In this document: in pieces, positions 40,720 through 49,579 of the stretch
How positions within the stretch are numbered: position 1 is the stretch's first letter
Layout: every line of letters begins with the position of its first letter
Assembly (NCBI RefSeq): GCF_903944925.1
Contig: NZ_CAJATU010000131.1
Coordinates: 1-64,000, forward strand
DNA: 64,000 bases
Direction: 5' to 3'
From: an uncultured Rhodopila sp.
GTDB taxonomy: Bacteria > Pseudomonadota > Alphaproteobacteria > Acetobacterales > Acetobacteraceae
Notes under the pieces: model-generated
What the model was told of the DNA's origin: nothing
Databases searched by the model: none
The model's input: the letters and a program-made list of their open reading frames with translations, nothing else
Translations under genes and position numbers: made by a program

Positions 40720-43119
40720 TCATCCCTCGATCAGTCCCGGCTCCATGCATGGCGCCGTTCGCTGCTGCTCTGCGACGGCCGCCCGAAGCTGAACCAGCAG
40801 GCCTTGCAACTCCCGGATCGTAAACGGCTTGCGTAACAACCCTGCAAGCTGACCGACTGCGATATCAGCCTCCGACAACTCCGCATACCCGGTGATCAGG
40901 GCTATCGGAGCGGTCACGCCACGCTCCCGCAGCTCCCCGGCCAGTTGCAAACCGTTCATCCCCGGCATGGCGTAATCCAGCAGGATGATCTTCGGCGGCG
41001 GCGACAACTTGTCGATCAGGCTCAAAGCCTGCTCTCCGCCTGCCGCCTGCACGACCTCGCATCCCAGGTCGCGCGCCATCTCCACCGTGACCTGCCGGAC
41101 CGCGTTGTCATCGTCCACCACGAGCACCAGATCGAGCGGCGAGCCCGGCGCCGGCAGTGCCAGCTCCGGCGGCGGACCGTTATTGGCCACCTCGGCATCG
41201 ACCGCCCGCGGCAGGATCAGCGTCACGCGCGTCCCCTGGCCGGGTTCGCTGTCGATCATCACGCTGCCGCCGGATTGCCGGGCCATGCCATAGACCTGGC
41301 TGAGCCCGAGGCCCGAACCGGCACCCGGACCCTTCGTCGTGAAGAACGGATCGAACGCCCGCGCTTTCACCTCGGGCGTCATGCCCACCCCGGTATCGGA
41401 GATGCAAACCCGCACGTAGTTACCGGGAGCCAGATCGCCATCACTCACCAGCGCGGAGCCGATCGCCCCTGCCGTCACATTGGATGTACTGAGGGTCAGG
41501 CGCCCGCCCTCCGGCATCGCGTCGCGGGCATTCAGGCACAGGTTCAGGATTGCCGCTTCGACCTGACTCGGGTCGACCATCGCCGGCCACAAATCGTCGC
41601 TGAGTTCCGACGCCACCTGCACCCGCCGCCCCAGCGTACTGGTCGCCAGCGTGATCAGCTCGCGCAGCAGCGCGTTCACGTCCGTCGGCCGCGCCGCCAG
41701 CCGCTGCCGGCGAGAGAATGCCAGCAATCGGGAGGTCAGTTGCGCCCCGCGCTGCACCGCGCCGGTGGCCCGTTCGATCAGCCGCTGCAGCTTTTCCGAA
41801 TCGCCGTCGGTCCATTCCTTGCCCGGTTGCGGTACCCGGCGTTCCATCAGTTCCAGGTTGCCCAGGACCGTCGCCAGCATGTTGTTGAAATCATGTGCTA
41901 TGCCGCCGGCAAGCTGCCCGACCGCCTGGAGTTTCTGCGCCTGATGCAGCGCGGCCTCGGTCTTTTCCCGGCCGGCGATTTCCACCTGCAAGAAGTTGTT
42001 GCTCTCAGACAGTTCGCGCGTCCGTTCGGCCACCTGGGCTTCGAGGAAGCTCGATTGCAGCCGGCGCTCCATCTCCCGGGCCTGCAGCCCGGCGGCCATG
42101 GCATTGAACGACTGCGACAAGGCGGCAAATTCGGAGCCGGCATCGGTCAGCGATGCGCGGGCGCCGAGATCGCCTTCCCGCCATTTGCGGGCCGCGCGCA
42201 GCAGCGCCTCCGTCGGCTGGTAGATGAACCGGCGGCCGGCGAACCACGCCAGGAAGATGGCCACAGTGGCGGCTCCGGCGATCGCCAGCAGATCCTGGTA
42301 GGTCGCCTGGTCGATGTCGGCGGTCAGCGGCGGCAGCGCCAAAGACTCGACTACACCCAGGCCTGTCGCCTCGGTGGGCGGTACGAACGCCGTGAGGAAG
42401 GTCCGTCCATCCGGATCGGCCAGGGTCGCCACACTCGGCGCATCGCCGGCAACCGCGGGCTTGAGCCAGTCCGGCACCTGCCTGCCCAACGATTGCCCGG
42501 AGTCGGGCATGCGGGCCAGGATGGTCCCGCCGCGATCGGTGATGATCAGCGATGCGCGGGCGATAGCCGGCGCCTGATCGACCTTCGCCGACTCGAGGTG
42601 CCTGGCCAGCCAGTCCACATTCAGACCTGTCAGCAGAGTCCGTGGCTCGGCACCGGGGACACGCACCGTCACAGGCAGATAGCGGCCGTCAGGCACGCCG
42701 TCGGAAACCAGCCGGCCGACGGCAACGTCCGGCGTGGCGCCAGGGCTTCCGGGCCAGTGCCCGGATGCGATCCCGGGCGGTGCGCCGGCGGACGCGCAGA
42801 GCACGGTCCCATCCGCCGAGGCCAGCAGCGCCAGGAAGCGATATTGCGTCAGCCCGCTCCGCAGCGCCGTTAGTTCGTCATTGCACGCCGCGCCGCTGGC
42901 GCGGATTTCCGGGACCTGGCCGGCCAGCACGCCTAGCTGGCGCGCCGCGTCGACGATGCTGGACATGTCGGCTTTGGCAAGTTCGGCCTCGCGCAGGACG
43001 AGACCGCTGAGCTGCTCGTGACGCTCCGCATACAGATTGATCTGCGAATAGACCTGCACCGTGAGTATCGGCAGCAGGCATCCCAGCACGAGGAGTACCA
43101 GTCTGGTTGAAAGCTTCAT
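40720..43119 (-). CDS. Membrane hybrid sensor histidine kinase (Cache-HAMP-HisKA-HATPase-REC)
   Basis: Protein of 799 residues. A first membrane helix (LVLLVLGCLLPILTVQVY, about 8-25) and a second (IAGAATVAIFLAWFAGRRF, about 280-298) frame a periplasmic Cache-type sensor of about 250 residues. A HAMP domain and a coiled helix follow (AALSQSFNAMAAGLQAREME). The dimerisation domain carries the phospho-His in GGIAHDFNNML, and the ATPase domain has NARDAMPEGG, DTGVGM and GSGLGLSQVYG. A C-terminal receiver follows (VVDDDNAVRQ, phospho-Asp in LLDYAMPGMNG, LRKPF). The kinase core closely resembles the one at 10617. No response regulator is adjacent. The ligand is unknown. Confidence 0.92.
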   Translation of the reverse strand: MKLSTRLVLLVLGCLLPILTVQVYSQINLYAERHEQLSGLVLREAELAKADMSSIVDAARQLGVLAGQVPEIRASGAACNDELTALRSGLTQYRFLALLASADGTVLCASAGAPPGIASGHWPGSPGATPDVAVGRLVSDGVPDGRYLPVTVRVPGAEPRTLLTGLNVDWLARHLESAKVDQAPAIARASLIITDRGGTILARMPDSGQSLGRQVPDWLKPAVAGDAPSVATLADPDGRTFLTAFVPPTEATGLGVVESLALPPLTADIDQATYQDLLAIAGAATVAIFLAWFAGRRFIYQPTEALLRAARKWREGDLGARASLTDAGSEFAALSQSFNAMAAGLQAREMERRLQSSFLEAQVAERTRELSESNNFLQVEIAGREKTEAALHQAQKLQAVGQLAGGIAHDFNNMLATVLGNLELMERRVPQPGKEWTDGDSEKLQRLIERATGAVQRGAQLTSRLLAFSRRQRLAARPTDVNALLRELITLATSTLGRRVQVASELSDDLWPAMVDPSQVEAAILNLCLNARDAMPEGGRLTLSTSNVTAGAIGSALVSDGDLAPGNYVRVCISDTGVGMTPEVKARAFDPFFTTKGPGAGSGLGLSQVYGMARQSGGSVMIDSEPGQGTRVTLILPRAVDAEVANNGPPPELALPAPGSPLDLVLVVDDDNAVRQVTVEMARDLGCEVVQAAGGEQALSLIDKLSPPPKIILLDYAMPGMNGLQLAGELRERGVTAPIALITGYAELSEADIAVGQLAGLLRKPFTIRELQGLLVQLRAAVAEQQRTAPCMEPGLIEG

Positions 43120-43830
43120 TCGACCAAGCCCCGCTCCGCCGATTGCTCACGGAAGGATATTAGTATCGTCGAATCAATGGTCGCAAACGTCATGTTACGA
43201 AAACCGCGTCCCTTCAGATTTGAGCTCGTGAATGTCCTTGGAAACAGCCCGGCCCGATTTTGCCCACGGACACGTTATCAAACGTTTGATGCCACAAAAC
43301 ACGTATAAGTGCTTGAAAGCGAGAGCATTCCACCCATTCCGAGGTTCACAATTTAGCGACGGAACCAGGGATCCGTGCGTCGGTGCAAAAACAAAGTTGC
43401 CATCATGGACTTACGGGTCCGCCGGATCGTCGAACGGTTCAGCCGTTGCGAATGTGATGCGAGTACCGTCGTGTAGCGAAACATTTACGCGGCATGATCG
43501 CCGGGCCGGCGCCGTCAGGCTTCCGACCGCCCGCCGGCACGACGCCGATTCGCCATGAGCGTCCGGTTGCTGACGGGATGCCTCGCGGCTGGACGCCGCG
43601 CCCGTCAGGCGCATCGGGGGACCGTCCAAACCGACAACATCAAGGGTCGCGGGCTCGGCTCTTGCCTTCCGCCACCTGCTTCGCGTCCTCATCGCAGCCT
43701 CCATGACGAACCGATACACGCGACCTGCGAGCATCGGATGCTACGCTAGAGCGTCATGGATGAACGAAGAGTTAACAGTTCGGTTCCCTAGCGAAGACAG
43801 CCGGTTGAAACGGGGCGGTGCACGCAAGTG
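43120..43830. other. Intergenic region with a 14-bp palindrome
   Basis: 711 bases between two minus-strand genes. ATCAAACGTTTGAT at 43277-43290 is a perfect palindrome in a locally AT-richer stretch and looks like a regulator site. A minus-strand open frame (43411-43734) has weak coding character and no recognisable family, so it is not called. Promoters for the kinase gene at 43119 are expected at the left end. Confidence 0.45.
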
Positions 43831-44133
43831 TTACTTCAGCGGTACGGTGATACTGAGGCCGGGCGTCTGAATCGGCTTGCGATCCTCGGCTGTTTGAAAG
43901 CGCGAGCCCGGAGCAAATCCCAGGCTCGGATCCGGCGGATTGGACCGATACAGCCTGACGTCAACCGACGGCCGTTCGGAAGCCGGCGTCACCGGCGCCC
44001 GCGCGTTGACATCCGGAGTCGGCGCCGCCTCGTCTATCGGCGGGTTCTCCGGCGGTATCGGCGGCACCGGCAATTCCTCCGCCATGGCGGGGAAAGCGAA
44101 GATCATTAGGCAAAGCAACAAGATGCGGGTCAT
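43831..44133 (-). CDS. Small exported Pro-rich protein
   Basis: Protein of 100 residues with a signal peptide (MTRILLLCLMIFAFPAMAEE, cut after AMA). The mature part is rich in Pro and acidic residues (LPVPPIPPENPPIDEAAPTP) and probably disordered, ending in a strand-like PGLSITVPLK. No known domain. ATG 44133 overlaps the stop of the NUDIX gene by four bases (ATGA), so the two are translated together. A periplasmic structural or linker role is possible; nothing in the sequence gives a function. Confidence 0.65.
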   Translation of the reverse strand: MTRILLLCLMIFAFPAMAEELPVPPIPPENPPIDEAAPTPDVNARAPVTPASERPSVDVRLYRSNPPDPSLGFAPGSRFQTAEDRKPIQTPGLSITVPLK

Positions 44134-44708
44134 GTCGTGCCTCCCCCGGGTGCATCCGCGGCGCATGGCGGCAACCAGTGCACACCGCGGACATCGTCCG
44201 GCGGATTGCCGGCCGGCTGGCCAAGTTGCCCGGCACCGGCGTCCTGCCACGCATGCAGCGCCCAGTGCACCGAGGGGAAGGCAATGTCGTCCCATGGGAT
44301 CTCATCCCACGGAAACAGCCTGACCTCCAGGCTTTCGGCCCCCGGCGCAAAGGATGGCGTGTCGGATTCGGTGAAGCGGGCGCGGAATATGACCTGGACC
44401 TGCCCGATTCGGGCAATACTGAAGACGCCCAGGATTCCTTCGATCGCGATCGAGGCTTCGGCTTCCTCCCGGGCCTCGCGCGCCGCGCCTTCCTCCAGGG
44501 TTTCGCCGAGTTCCATGTAACCGGCAGGGATGGTCCAGAAGCCTTTGCGCGGCTGAATCGCGCGCCGGCACATCAGTACGCGGTCGCCGGCGGCGATGAC
44601 GGAGCCGACGACCACCTTGGGGTTTTCATACGCGACATAGCCGCACTCCGTGCAGACGGAGCGTTCCCGGTTGTCCCCCTCTGGGATGCGTGTGGCGAAG
44701 GAAGCCAT
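44130..44708 (-). CDS. NUDIX hydrolase with N-terminal zinc-ribbon segment
   Basis: Hydrolase of nucleoside diphosphate-linked compounds, 192 residues. The N-terminus carries a half zinc ribbon (VCTECGYVAYENPK), as in NudC/YjhB-type proteins, though only one Cys pair is seen. The Nudix box is AGYMELGETLEEGAAREARE followed by EAEA: the Gly and first Glu, and the metal-binding REAREE are kept, but the late Gly of the consensus is Glu. The GFWTIPAGY strand before it is typical. Substrate unknown (NADH, ADP-ribose or similar). It is the first gene of a coupled pair with the small exported protein downstream. Confidence 0.88.
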   Translation of the reverse strand: MASFATRIPEGDNRERSVCTECGYVAYENPKVVVGSVIAAGDRVLMCRRAIQPRKGFWTIPAGYMELGETLEEGAAREAREEAEASIAIEGILGVFSIARIGQVQVIFRARFTESDTPSFAPGAESLEVRLFPWDEIPWDDIAFPSVHWALHAWQDAGAGQLGQPAGNPPDDVRGVHWLPPCAADAPGGGTT

Positions 44709-44823
44709 GCCGGGGAACGTGAGGTATCACGCGCCCCGGATCAAGCCGGGCGACATCGTCCGCGCGGTTTTCGGGACGAAGTGTGCGCCTCGGCCACACG
44801 ACGTGCGACCCCGCGACCCGCTG

Positions 44824-45036
44824 TCAAACCGTCAGGTCAAGCAAAGACCCGCGCGGCATCGTCCGCGGCGGCGTTGCGCCCTGAGTTGTCGAGGCCTTGG
44901 GTTGCGGCGGAGAAGGGGGCGTGGCCGACGATTGCGGGTTCAGCGCCCGCACCGGCTGGGCGCGCGGGACGGGAGCAATGGGGGCGGCGGTCGTGGCAAC
45001 CCCGGCGAGCGTGGTGGGCGGCAACATGCCAGCCAT
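44824..45036 (-). CDS. Possible small Ala/Pro-rich protein
   Basis: Open frame of 70 codons from ATG 45036 (MAGMLPPTTLAGVATTAAPI), very rich in Ala, Pro and Thr and ending in PRGSLLDLTV. The ending with SLLDLTV resembles small flagellar or motility-associated proteins, but that is weak. No convincing ribosome binding site stands before the ATG; a TTG four codons earlier is possible. It sits just downstream of the large kinase gene, 30 bases after its stop, on the same strand. Low certainty. Confidence 0.35.
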   Translation of the reverse strand: MAGMLPPTTLAGVATTAAPIAPVPRAQPVRALNPQSSATPPSPPQPKASTTQGATPPRTMPRGSLLDLTV

Positions 45037-45066
45037 TCTGCCGGCCAAAGGTTAACAGACCGTTAA

Positions 45067-48000
45067 TCAAACCACCTCGGTTTGCGAAATTTCCCGCAGC
45101 ATCCGGGCCGCCTCCGCCAGATCCGCCTCGACCTCGGTCACCACGGCTGCCGACAGTGTCAACGTATCACCGTCGCGTGCGGCCGCCAGGATCATCCGCA
45201 ACCGGGTTTCCAGCGCTGACATGCCATAGCCGGCCGCCATTCCCACCATGGCATGAGCGTGCGCTGTGATGGCGCCCGGATTTCCGGCGGTTATGGCGCG
45301 GCGCAGCGCAGGCAAGCGGTGGTCGAGATCCTGCAGGCACTCCTCCACCAGGCTGATGAACGTCTCCGGCGGCAGGTTGGTGCGCAGTTCGCGGATCCGG
45401 ACGAGCGACAGCACCGCCCACGGATCGTGCTGCCGCGGCCCGGCAACCGCCTCGACCGGCTCCGCCCGCACAACAGTTCGTTTCAGCGCGCCCCAGACAT
45501 GAGTACGCAACGTCTCTCGGAGATCGGCCAGCGAAACGGGCTTGCCGAGAATGCCGTCCATGCCCGCCGCGCGAAACACGGCCTCATCTTCGTCGCTGCT
45601 ATTTGCGGTCAGCGCGATGATCGGTGTCCCGCCGGCGGGTTCCGGCAACGAGCGGATGATCCTCGCGGCTTCCTGGCCGCCCATTCCCGGCATGAAGATG
45701 TCCATGAAGATCAGGTCGTAGGGCGCCTCCTGCACGGCCTCGACGGCCTCTTCGCCGCTGCCGACAACGTCGACCATGTGGCCCTCGCGGCGCAGCAGTG
45801 TCGCGGTGACAAGCTGGTTCGCCAGGATATCGTCCGCCAGCAGGACCCGGGTCCGCGGCACCGGCAGCCGATTTGCCGGCGGCGCGGCGGGTGGGGCGGA
45901 TACGGTGTCTTCCGGAGGTGCCGGGTCGGGCTTCGGTGCGGGGTCGGGCCCCGCTTCGACGGCCCGGATCGCACCGAGAACCTCCGCCTGGAGGGAGGCG
46001 TCACCGGCATCGCGGAACGGCAGCGCCGCCGCCGGCAAGGACAGCCAGAATGCGTTGCCGGACCGCCCGTCCTCCTCGGTCCAGGGCTCGCAGCCGATGT
46101 CGCCGCCCAGGAGGGTCATCAGATGGTGGCAGATCGACAGGCCAAGCCCGGTTCCGCTGAAGTCGATGCCCTCCGGGTGATCCATGCGCGCAAACGGCCG
46201 GAACAGGGTGTCCCGCGCCTGCCGCGTGATGATCGGGCCGTCATCCTTGACCATCAGTATCACAGCGGTGGAGTCGTCGCGTCCGGGTTCGGCGGTCAGC
46301 CGCACCTCGCCCGGCCGTGCGTATTTCAGCGCATTGGCAATCAGGTTCATCAACACCTGCCGCACCCGCCCCGGATCGGTCAGCAAGGTCGCCGGTGTCC
46401 CGGGCGCGACGGCGACCCGCAGCGCAATGCCGCGCTCCATCGCCTCATGCGAAAACACCTCGGTGGAGGTGTCGAGCAGATCGCGCAGGTCGAACAGCCC
46501 GGGACGTATGATCAGCTTGCCGGCTTCCATCTGCGACATCTCCAGGATGTCATTGACCAGCCCTGACAACACGTCGCCGGATTGCCGCGCCAATGACAGC
46601 AGCGATTGCTGCGGCGGCGAGAGTGCGCCGTCACCCATCAGCCGCAATGTGTTGAGCAGCGTGTTCAGCGGCGTGCGGATCTCGTGGCTGACGATGGCGA
46701 CGAAACGGGACTTCGCGGTGCTGGCCGCCTCGGCATCGGCGCGGGCGCGGCGCAACGCCTCCTCGATCAGCTTATGATCGGTTATGTCGGAATACAGCGT
46801 GACGAACCCGCCATCGGGCAGCTTGTTGCGGCGCAATTCCAGGGTGCGGCCCTCCGGCGTTTGCCGCTGCGTGACCCCGAATGGCGCCGCCCGCACGCGG
46901 GCGATGCGGCGATCCACCTCGCCCTCGGGGTCGGTTATGCGGCCGAACTGGCCGGTGGCGACCTGGGCGCGCAAGACCTCCTCCATCGGCAGGCCGTCGC
47001 GCAGGATGTCTTCCGGGACGCCGGCAATCTGCGGAAACCGGGCGTTCCACTCGACCAGGCACAGATGACCGTCGAACATCGAGACGCCGTCGCTCATGCC
47101 GGCGAGCGTCGCCTCCAGGCGTTCCGCCTTGGCGGTGACCAGGGCTCGGGCGACCTCCAGTTGCGCGTTGGCGGCGGCCAGGATCGCGCGGTCCTCCGCC
47201 ATCCGTTGTTCCCGGCGGCGGGCCAGACGCGTTCCGTTGATCAGCAGGCCGGCCAGGCCAACCAGCAGCGCGGTGATGCACCCCGCGAAGATCTCGGCCT
47301 GCCGGCGCCATACGGCGGCGGGATGCATAGCCTCGGCTTCGTCCATCGCCACCACCAGAACGAGCGAGCGGCCGGGTATCCGGCGGTAGGCATGGATGCG
47401 CCGGAACGGGTCGGTTGCGGTCGGACCAAGCCATTCGCCGCTGTCGCTGTTCTGAATGGCGGCGAACATGCGGGTCTCGCCGATGCTTACATCCGGGTCG
47501 ATCGCCGATGGTCCGACGGTGCCGCGCATCTTGGCATCAGTCAGACCGACAAGCGTGATGAATCCGCCGCGGCCGAGATCGGTTTGCCGGAAGATGTCGG
47601 TGATCGCGGCGAGGCGGTAATCGGCAGCGATTGCGCCGGCGAACGAGCCGTCGGGCCTGTGCAGCGCCCTGGCCACGTTCATATGCCATTGCCGCATGAT
47701 CGTGCCGATGCTGGCCGGCCCGATAAACATCTCGTCCGGCCGGGGACCCGGTGCCGCCAGATCGACGAAGAAATCCACCCCCGAGACATCCGCGTTGATC
47801 GCCGGGATGACCGAGGATTGGCGCACGATGCCTTTTTCATCGGTCAGCACCATGTCGCGGCTGATGCCGCTGAGCACGACGGCCTGGCTGCGCCACGCTT
47901 CAAGGTCGAAGCCATTCGGGTTGGTTTGCCAGGCGGTGACGAGCATCTGCAGCGTCTGGTCGAGCGCCAGAAGCTGGCGGTTGATCTGCTCGGTCAGGGT

Positions 48001-48156
48001 CAACGCCTGATTGTTCAGGGTCGCGGAGACCCGGGCGGCGTTTTCCTGCCGCTGGGCCTGGACGGCACGCAAGGTGCCGATCCAGGTCAGCGCAATCAGG
48101 AGAGCCGCCGCGAGGACAATCCCGCAGGCGCCGATAAGATGCTTGTCCGGCTTCAT
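45067..48156 (-). CDS. Membrane hybrid sensor kinase (Cache-PAS-HisKA-HATPase-REC-Hpt)
   Basis: Protein of 1029 residues. Helix 1 (IVLAAALLIALTWIGTL) and helix 2 (IFAGCITALLVGLAGLLING) bound a periplasmic Cache sensor of about 250 residues. A PAS domain follows (MSDGVSMFDGHLCLVEWNAR). The HisKA domain has the phospho-His in FVAIVSHEIRTPLNTLLN, and the HATPase has LMNLIANALKYA and GTGLGLSICHHL. The receiver reads LLADDILANQLV with its Asp in FMDIFMPGMGG. An Hpt domain ends the protein with TAHAHAMVGMAAGYG, where the usual Lys after His-Ala is Val. Its layout is an ArcB/BarA-like phosphorelay, so phosphate probably passes to an unlinked regulator. Signal unknown. Confidence 0.92.
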   Translation of the reverse strand: MKPDKHLIGACGIVLAAALLIALTWIGTLRAVQAQRQENAARVSATLNNQALTLTEQINRQLLALDQTLQMLVTAWQTNPNGFDLEAWRSQAVVLSGISRDMVLTDEKGIVRQSSVIPAINADVSGVDFFVDLAAPGPRPDEMFIGPASIGTIMRQWHMNVARALHRPDGSFAGAIAADYRLAAITDIFRQTDLGRGGFITLVGLTDAKMRGTVGPSAIDPDVSIGETRMFAAIQNSDSGEWLGPTATDPFRRIHAYRRIPGRSLVLVVAMDEAEAMHPAAVWRRQAEIFAGCITALLVGLAGLLINGTRLARRREQRMAEDRAILAAANAQLEVARALVTAKAERLEATLAGMSDGVSMFDGHLCLVEWNARFPQIAGVPEDILRDGLPMEEVLRAQVATGQFGRITDPEGEVDRRIARVRAAPFGVTQRQTPEGRTLELRRNKLPDGGFVTLYSDITDHKLIEEALRRARADAEAASTAKSRFVAIVSHEIRTPLNTLLNTLRLMGDGALSPPQQSLLSLARQSGDVLSGLVNDILEMSQMEAGKLIIRPGLFDLRDLLDTSTEVFSHEAMERGIALRVAVAPGTPATLLTDPGRVRQVLMNLIANALKYARPGEVRLTAEPGRDDSTAVILMVKDDGPIITRQARDTLFRPFARMDHPEGIDFSGTGLGLSICHHLMTLLGGDIGCEPWTEEDGRSGNAFWLSLPAAALPFRDAGDASLQAEVLGAIRAVEAGPDPAPKPDPAPPEDTVSAPPAAPPANRLPVPRTRVLLADDILANQLVTATLLRREGHMVDVVGSGEEAVEAVQEAPYDLIFMDIFMPGMGGQEAARIIRSLPEPAGGTPIIALTANSSDEDEAVFRAAGMDGILGKPVSLADLRETLRTHVWGALKRTVVRAEPVEAVAGPRQHDPWAVLSLVRIRELRTNLPPETFISLVEECLQDLDHRLPALRRAITAGNPGAITAHAHAMVGMAAGYGMSALETRLRMILAAARDGDTLTLSAAVVTEVEADLAEAARMLREISQTEVV

Positions 48157-48322
48157 GGTCCCGAAAACAACGATTTGGAATACGGTCGGGCGGCGCGTGA
48201 TGCACCTTCCCTTCCCACCCTAGCGTTAATGGACCGCGAACGCAACGGCTTCCCTTTCCCGTCAACGGCCCGGGTTGTAGTTTTTTTGTCAGTTCCCCCG
48301 TGGCGGGCATCTCCCTGGCGGA

Positions 48323-49198
48323 TCAGTGCTCCCGGGCCTCGACCACATCGACGGTCGCGGTGCGCCCGGGGATCACCCGCACGCCGGGCGGCACGTCATC
48401 CAGGACGATCCGCACCGGGATGCGTTGCGCCAGCCGCACCCAGTCGAAGGTCGGGTTGATGTTCGCCAGCAGGTTGGCGCTGGATTGCCGCTCGCGGTCC
48501 TCGATACCGCCGGCGATGCTGTCCACGTGTCCTGTCAGGTGCGCGGGCACGCCCATCAGGCGGATACTGACGCGGTCGCCGATATGGATGCGGGGCAGGC
48601 GGGTCTCCACGAAATAGGCGTCGATGCGCAGCGAGTCGGTGTCGACCAGCGCCGTCACCGGCTGTCCGGCGGTGACGTAGTCGCCCGGACGGAGGCCGAA
48701 ATTGGTGATGATGCCGTTGACCGGCGCGATGATGCGAGAGCGGTCGAGATTCAGTTGCGCCAGGTCCCTGTCGGCGACCGCCTGCTGGAAGCCCGCGGCG
48801 GCAGTCTGCTCGGTTGCCTGCGCCTGTTCGACCTGCTGGCGGCTGACTTCCGTCGTGGTCAGGGCGCTGTAGCGGTTGAAGTCGCGCACCGCCTGCTGGA
48901 GCGTCGTCTCGCGGCTGGCGACCACCGCCTGAGCCTGCCGCAGCGCCAGGTCGAAGCGGGCCGGATCGACGACGAACAGCAGGTCGCCGCGGTGCACGGG
49001 CTGGTTGTCGCGGACATGGACCTCGCTGACCAGGCCGGAGACGTCCGGCGTGACCCCGACGATGTCGGCGCTGACCCGGGCGTCACGGGTCCATGGCGCG
49101 ACTTCGTAGTAGATCCACAACCGCCAGCCGATGAACACCGCAACGAGGACCGCGACCAGGGTAGCTGCGACGCGGATGGGCAGCGGGTAGGGCCTCAT
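48323..49198 (-). CDS. aaeA: HlyD-family membrane fusion protein (AaeA-like)
   Basis: Periplasmic adaptor, 291 residues, for an aromatic-acid or drug efflux pump. One N-terminal membrane helix (AATLVAVLVAVFIGWRLW) is followed by TRDARVSADIVGVTPDVSGL, VHVRD-type lipoyl strand VSEVHVRDNQPVHRGDLLFV, a helical hairpin (about 75-150), the second lipoyl half DRSRIIAPVNGIITNFGLRP and beta-barrel strands. The length (about 290) fits AaeA rather than EmrA. ATG 49198 overlaps the stop of the DUF1656 gene by four bases, and the gene follows the FUSC gene, so the order aaeB-aaeX-aaeA makes one operon read leftwards. Specific substrates are unproven. Confidence 0.9.
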   Translation of the reverse strand: MRPYPLPIRVAATLVAVLVAVFIGWRLWIYYEVAPWTRDARVSADIVGVTPDVSGLVSEVHVRDNQPVHRGDLLFVVDPARFDLALRQAQAVVASRETTLQQAVRDFNRYSALTTTEVSRQQVEQAQATEQTAAAGFQQAVADRDLAQLNLDRSRIIAPVNGIITNFGLRPGDYVTAGQPVTALVDTDSLRIDAYFVETRLPRIHIGDRVSIRLMGVPAHLTGHVDSIAGGIEDRERQSSANLLANINPTFDWVRLAQRIPVRIVLDDVPPGVRVIPGRTATVDVVEAREH

Positions 49199-49407
49199 TG
49201 CCAGCCCGCCGCGGCGAAGATCCAGACGACCGCGCCGAGCACCATGACGAAGAGCGCGACGTCGAATAACGCGCGGTGCCAGACGAACCGGTAGAAGCCG
49301 AACCGCGCCAATGTCCGGCGCAGCACGGCGTTGACCGTGACCGCGACCAGCCCGGCGCAGAGCAGGCCCGGGATGAACACGCCGAACAGGTTGAGTTCGC
49401 TTCTCAC
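49195..49407 (-). CDS. aaeX: DUF1656 small membrane protein (AaeX-like)
   Basis: Protein of 70 residues with two membrane helices (FGVFIPGLLCAGLVAVTVNA and FDVALFVMVLGAVVWIFAAA). It matches DUF1656, the small inner-membrane partner found beside AaeA/AaeB-type pumps; E. coli AaeX is the known example and its role is not settled. The start MRSELNLFGVF fits the family. It overlaps the AaeA-like gene by four bases downstream and lies 172 bases after the FUSC gene stop. Confidence 0.9.
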   Translation of the reverse strand: MRSELNLFGVFIPGLLCAGLVAVTVNAVLRRTLARFGFYRFVWHRALFDVALFVMVLGAVVWIFAAAGWQ

Positions 49408-49579
49408 GGGCGGGTTCGGCCCGTGGCAGTCTGGTGCGGGGTGCCCCGGCCGGTTACCGCCGCTGCCGCCGTGTCATGGCCGGCTATCTCTGTGTCATGG
49501 CGGGACCTGGTCCGGCTCGCTGCACCCGCCGGTATGCATCGAACCGACACCATGACATCGCGGGCGGCAACAGCAATCA

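Noticed and set aside
43411-43734. Minus-strand ORF of 107 codons in the 43 kb gap
   Set aside because: No ribosome binding site, mixed codon use and no recognisable family; the first and last thirds look unrelated.
46606-48459. 617-codon plus-strand frame opposite the large hybrid kinase
   Set aside because: Shadow frame in GC-rich DNA; no start signal and no homology, while the minus strand has full kinase motifs.
49430-49520. Further copy of the palindromic repeat (two GTCATGGC motifs)
   Set aside because: The two motifs are direct and do not form the 9-bp stem with CCAT-CCACG flank seen in the other copies.
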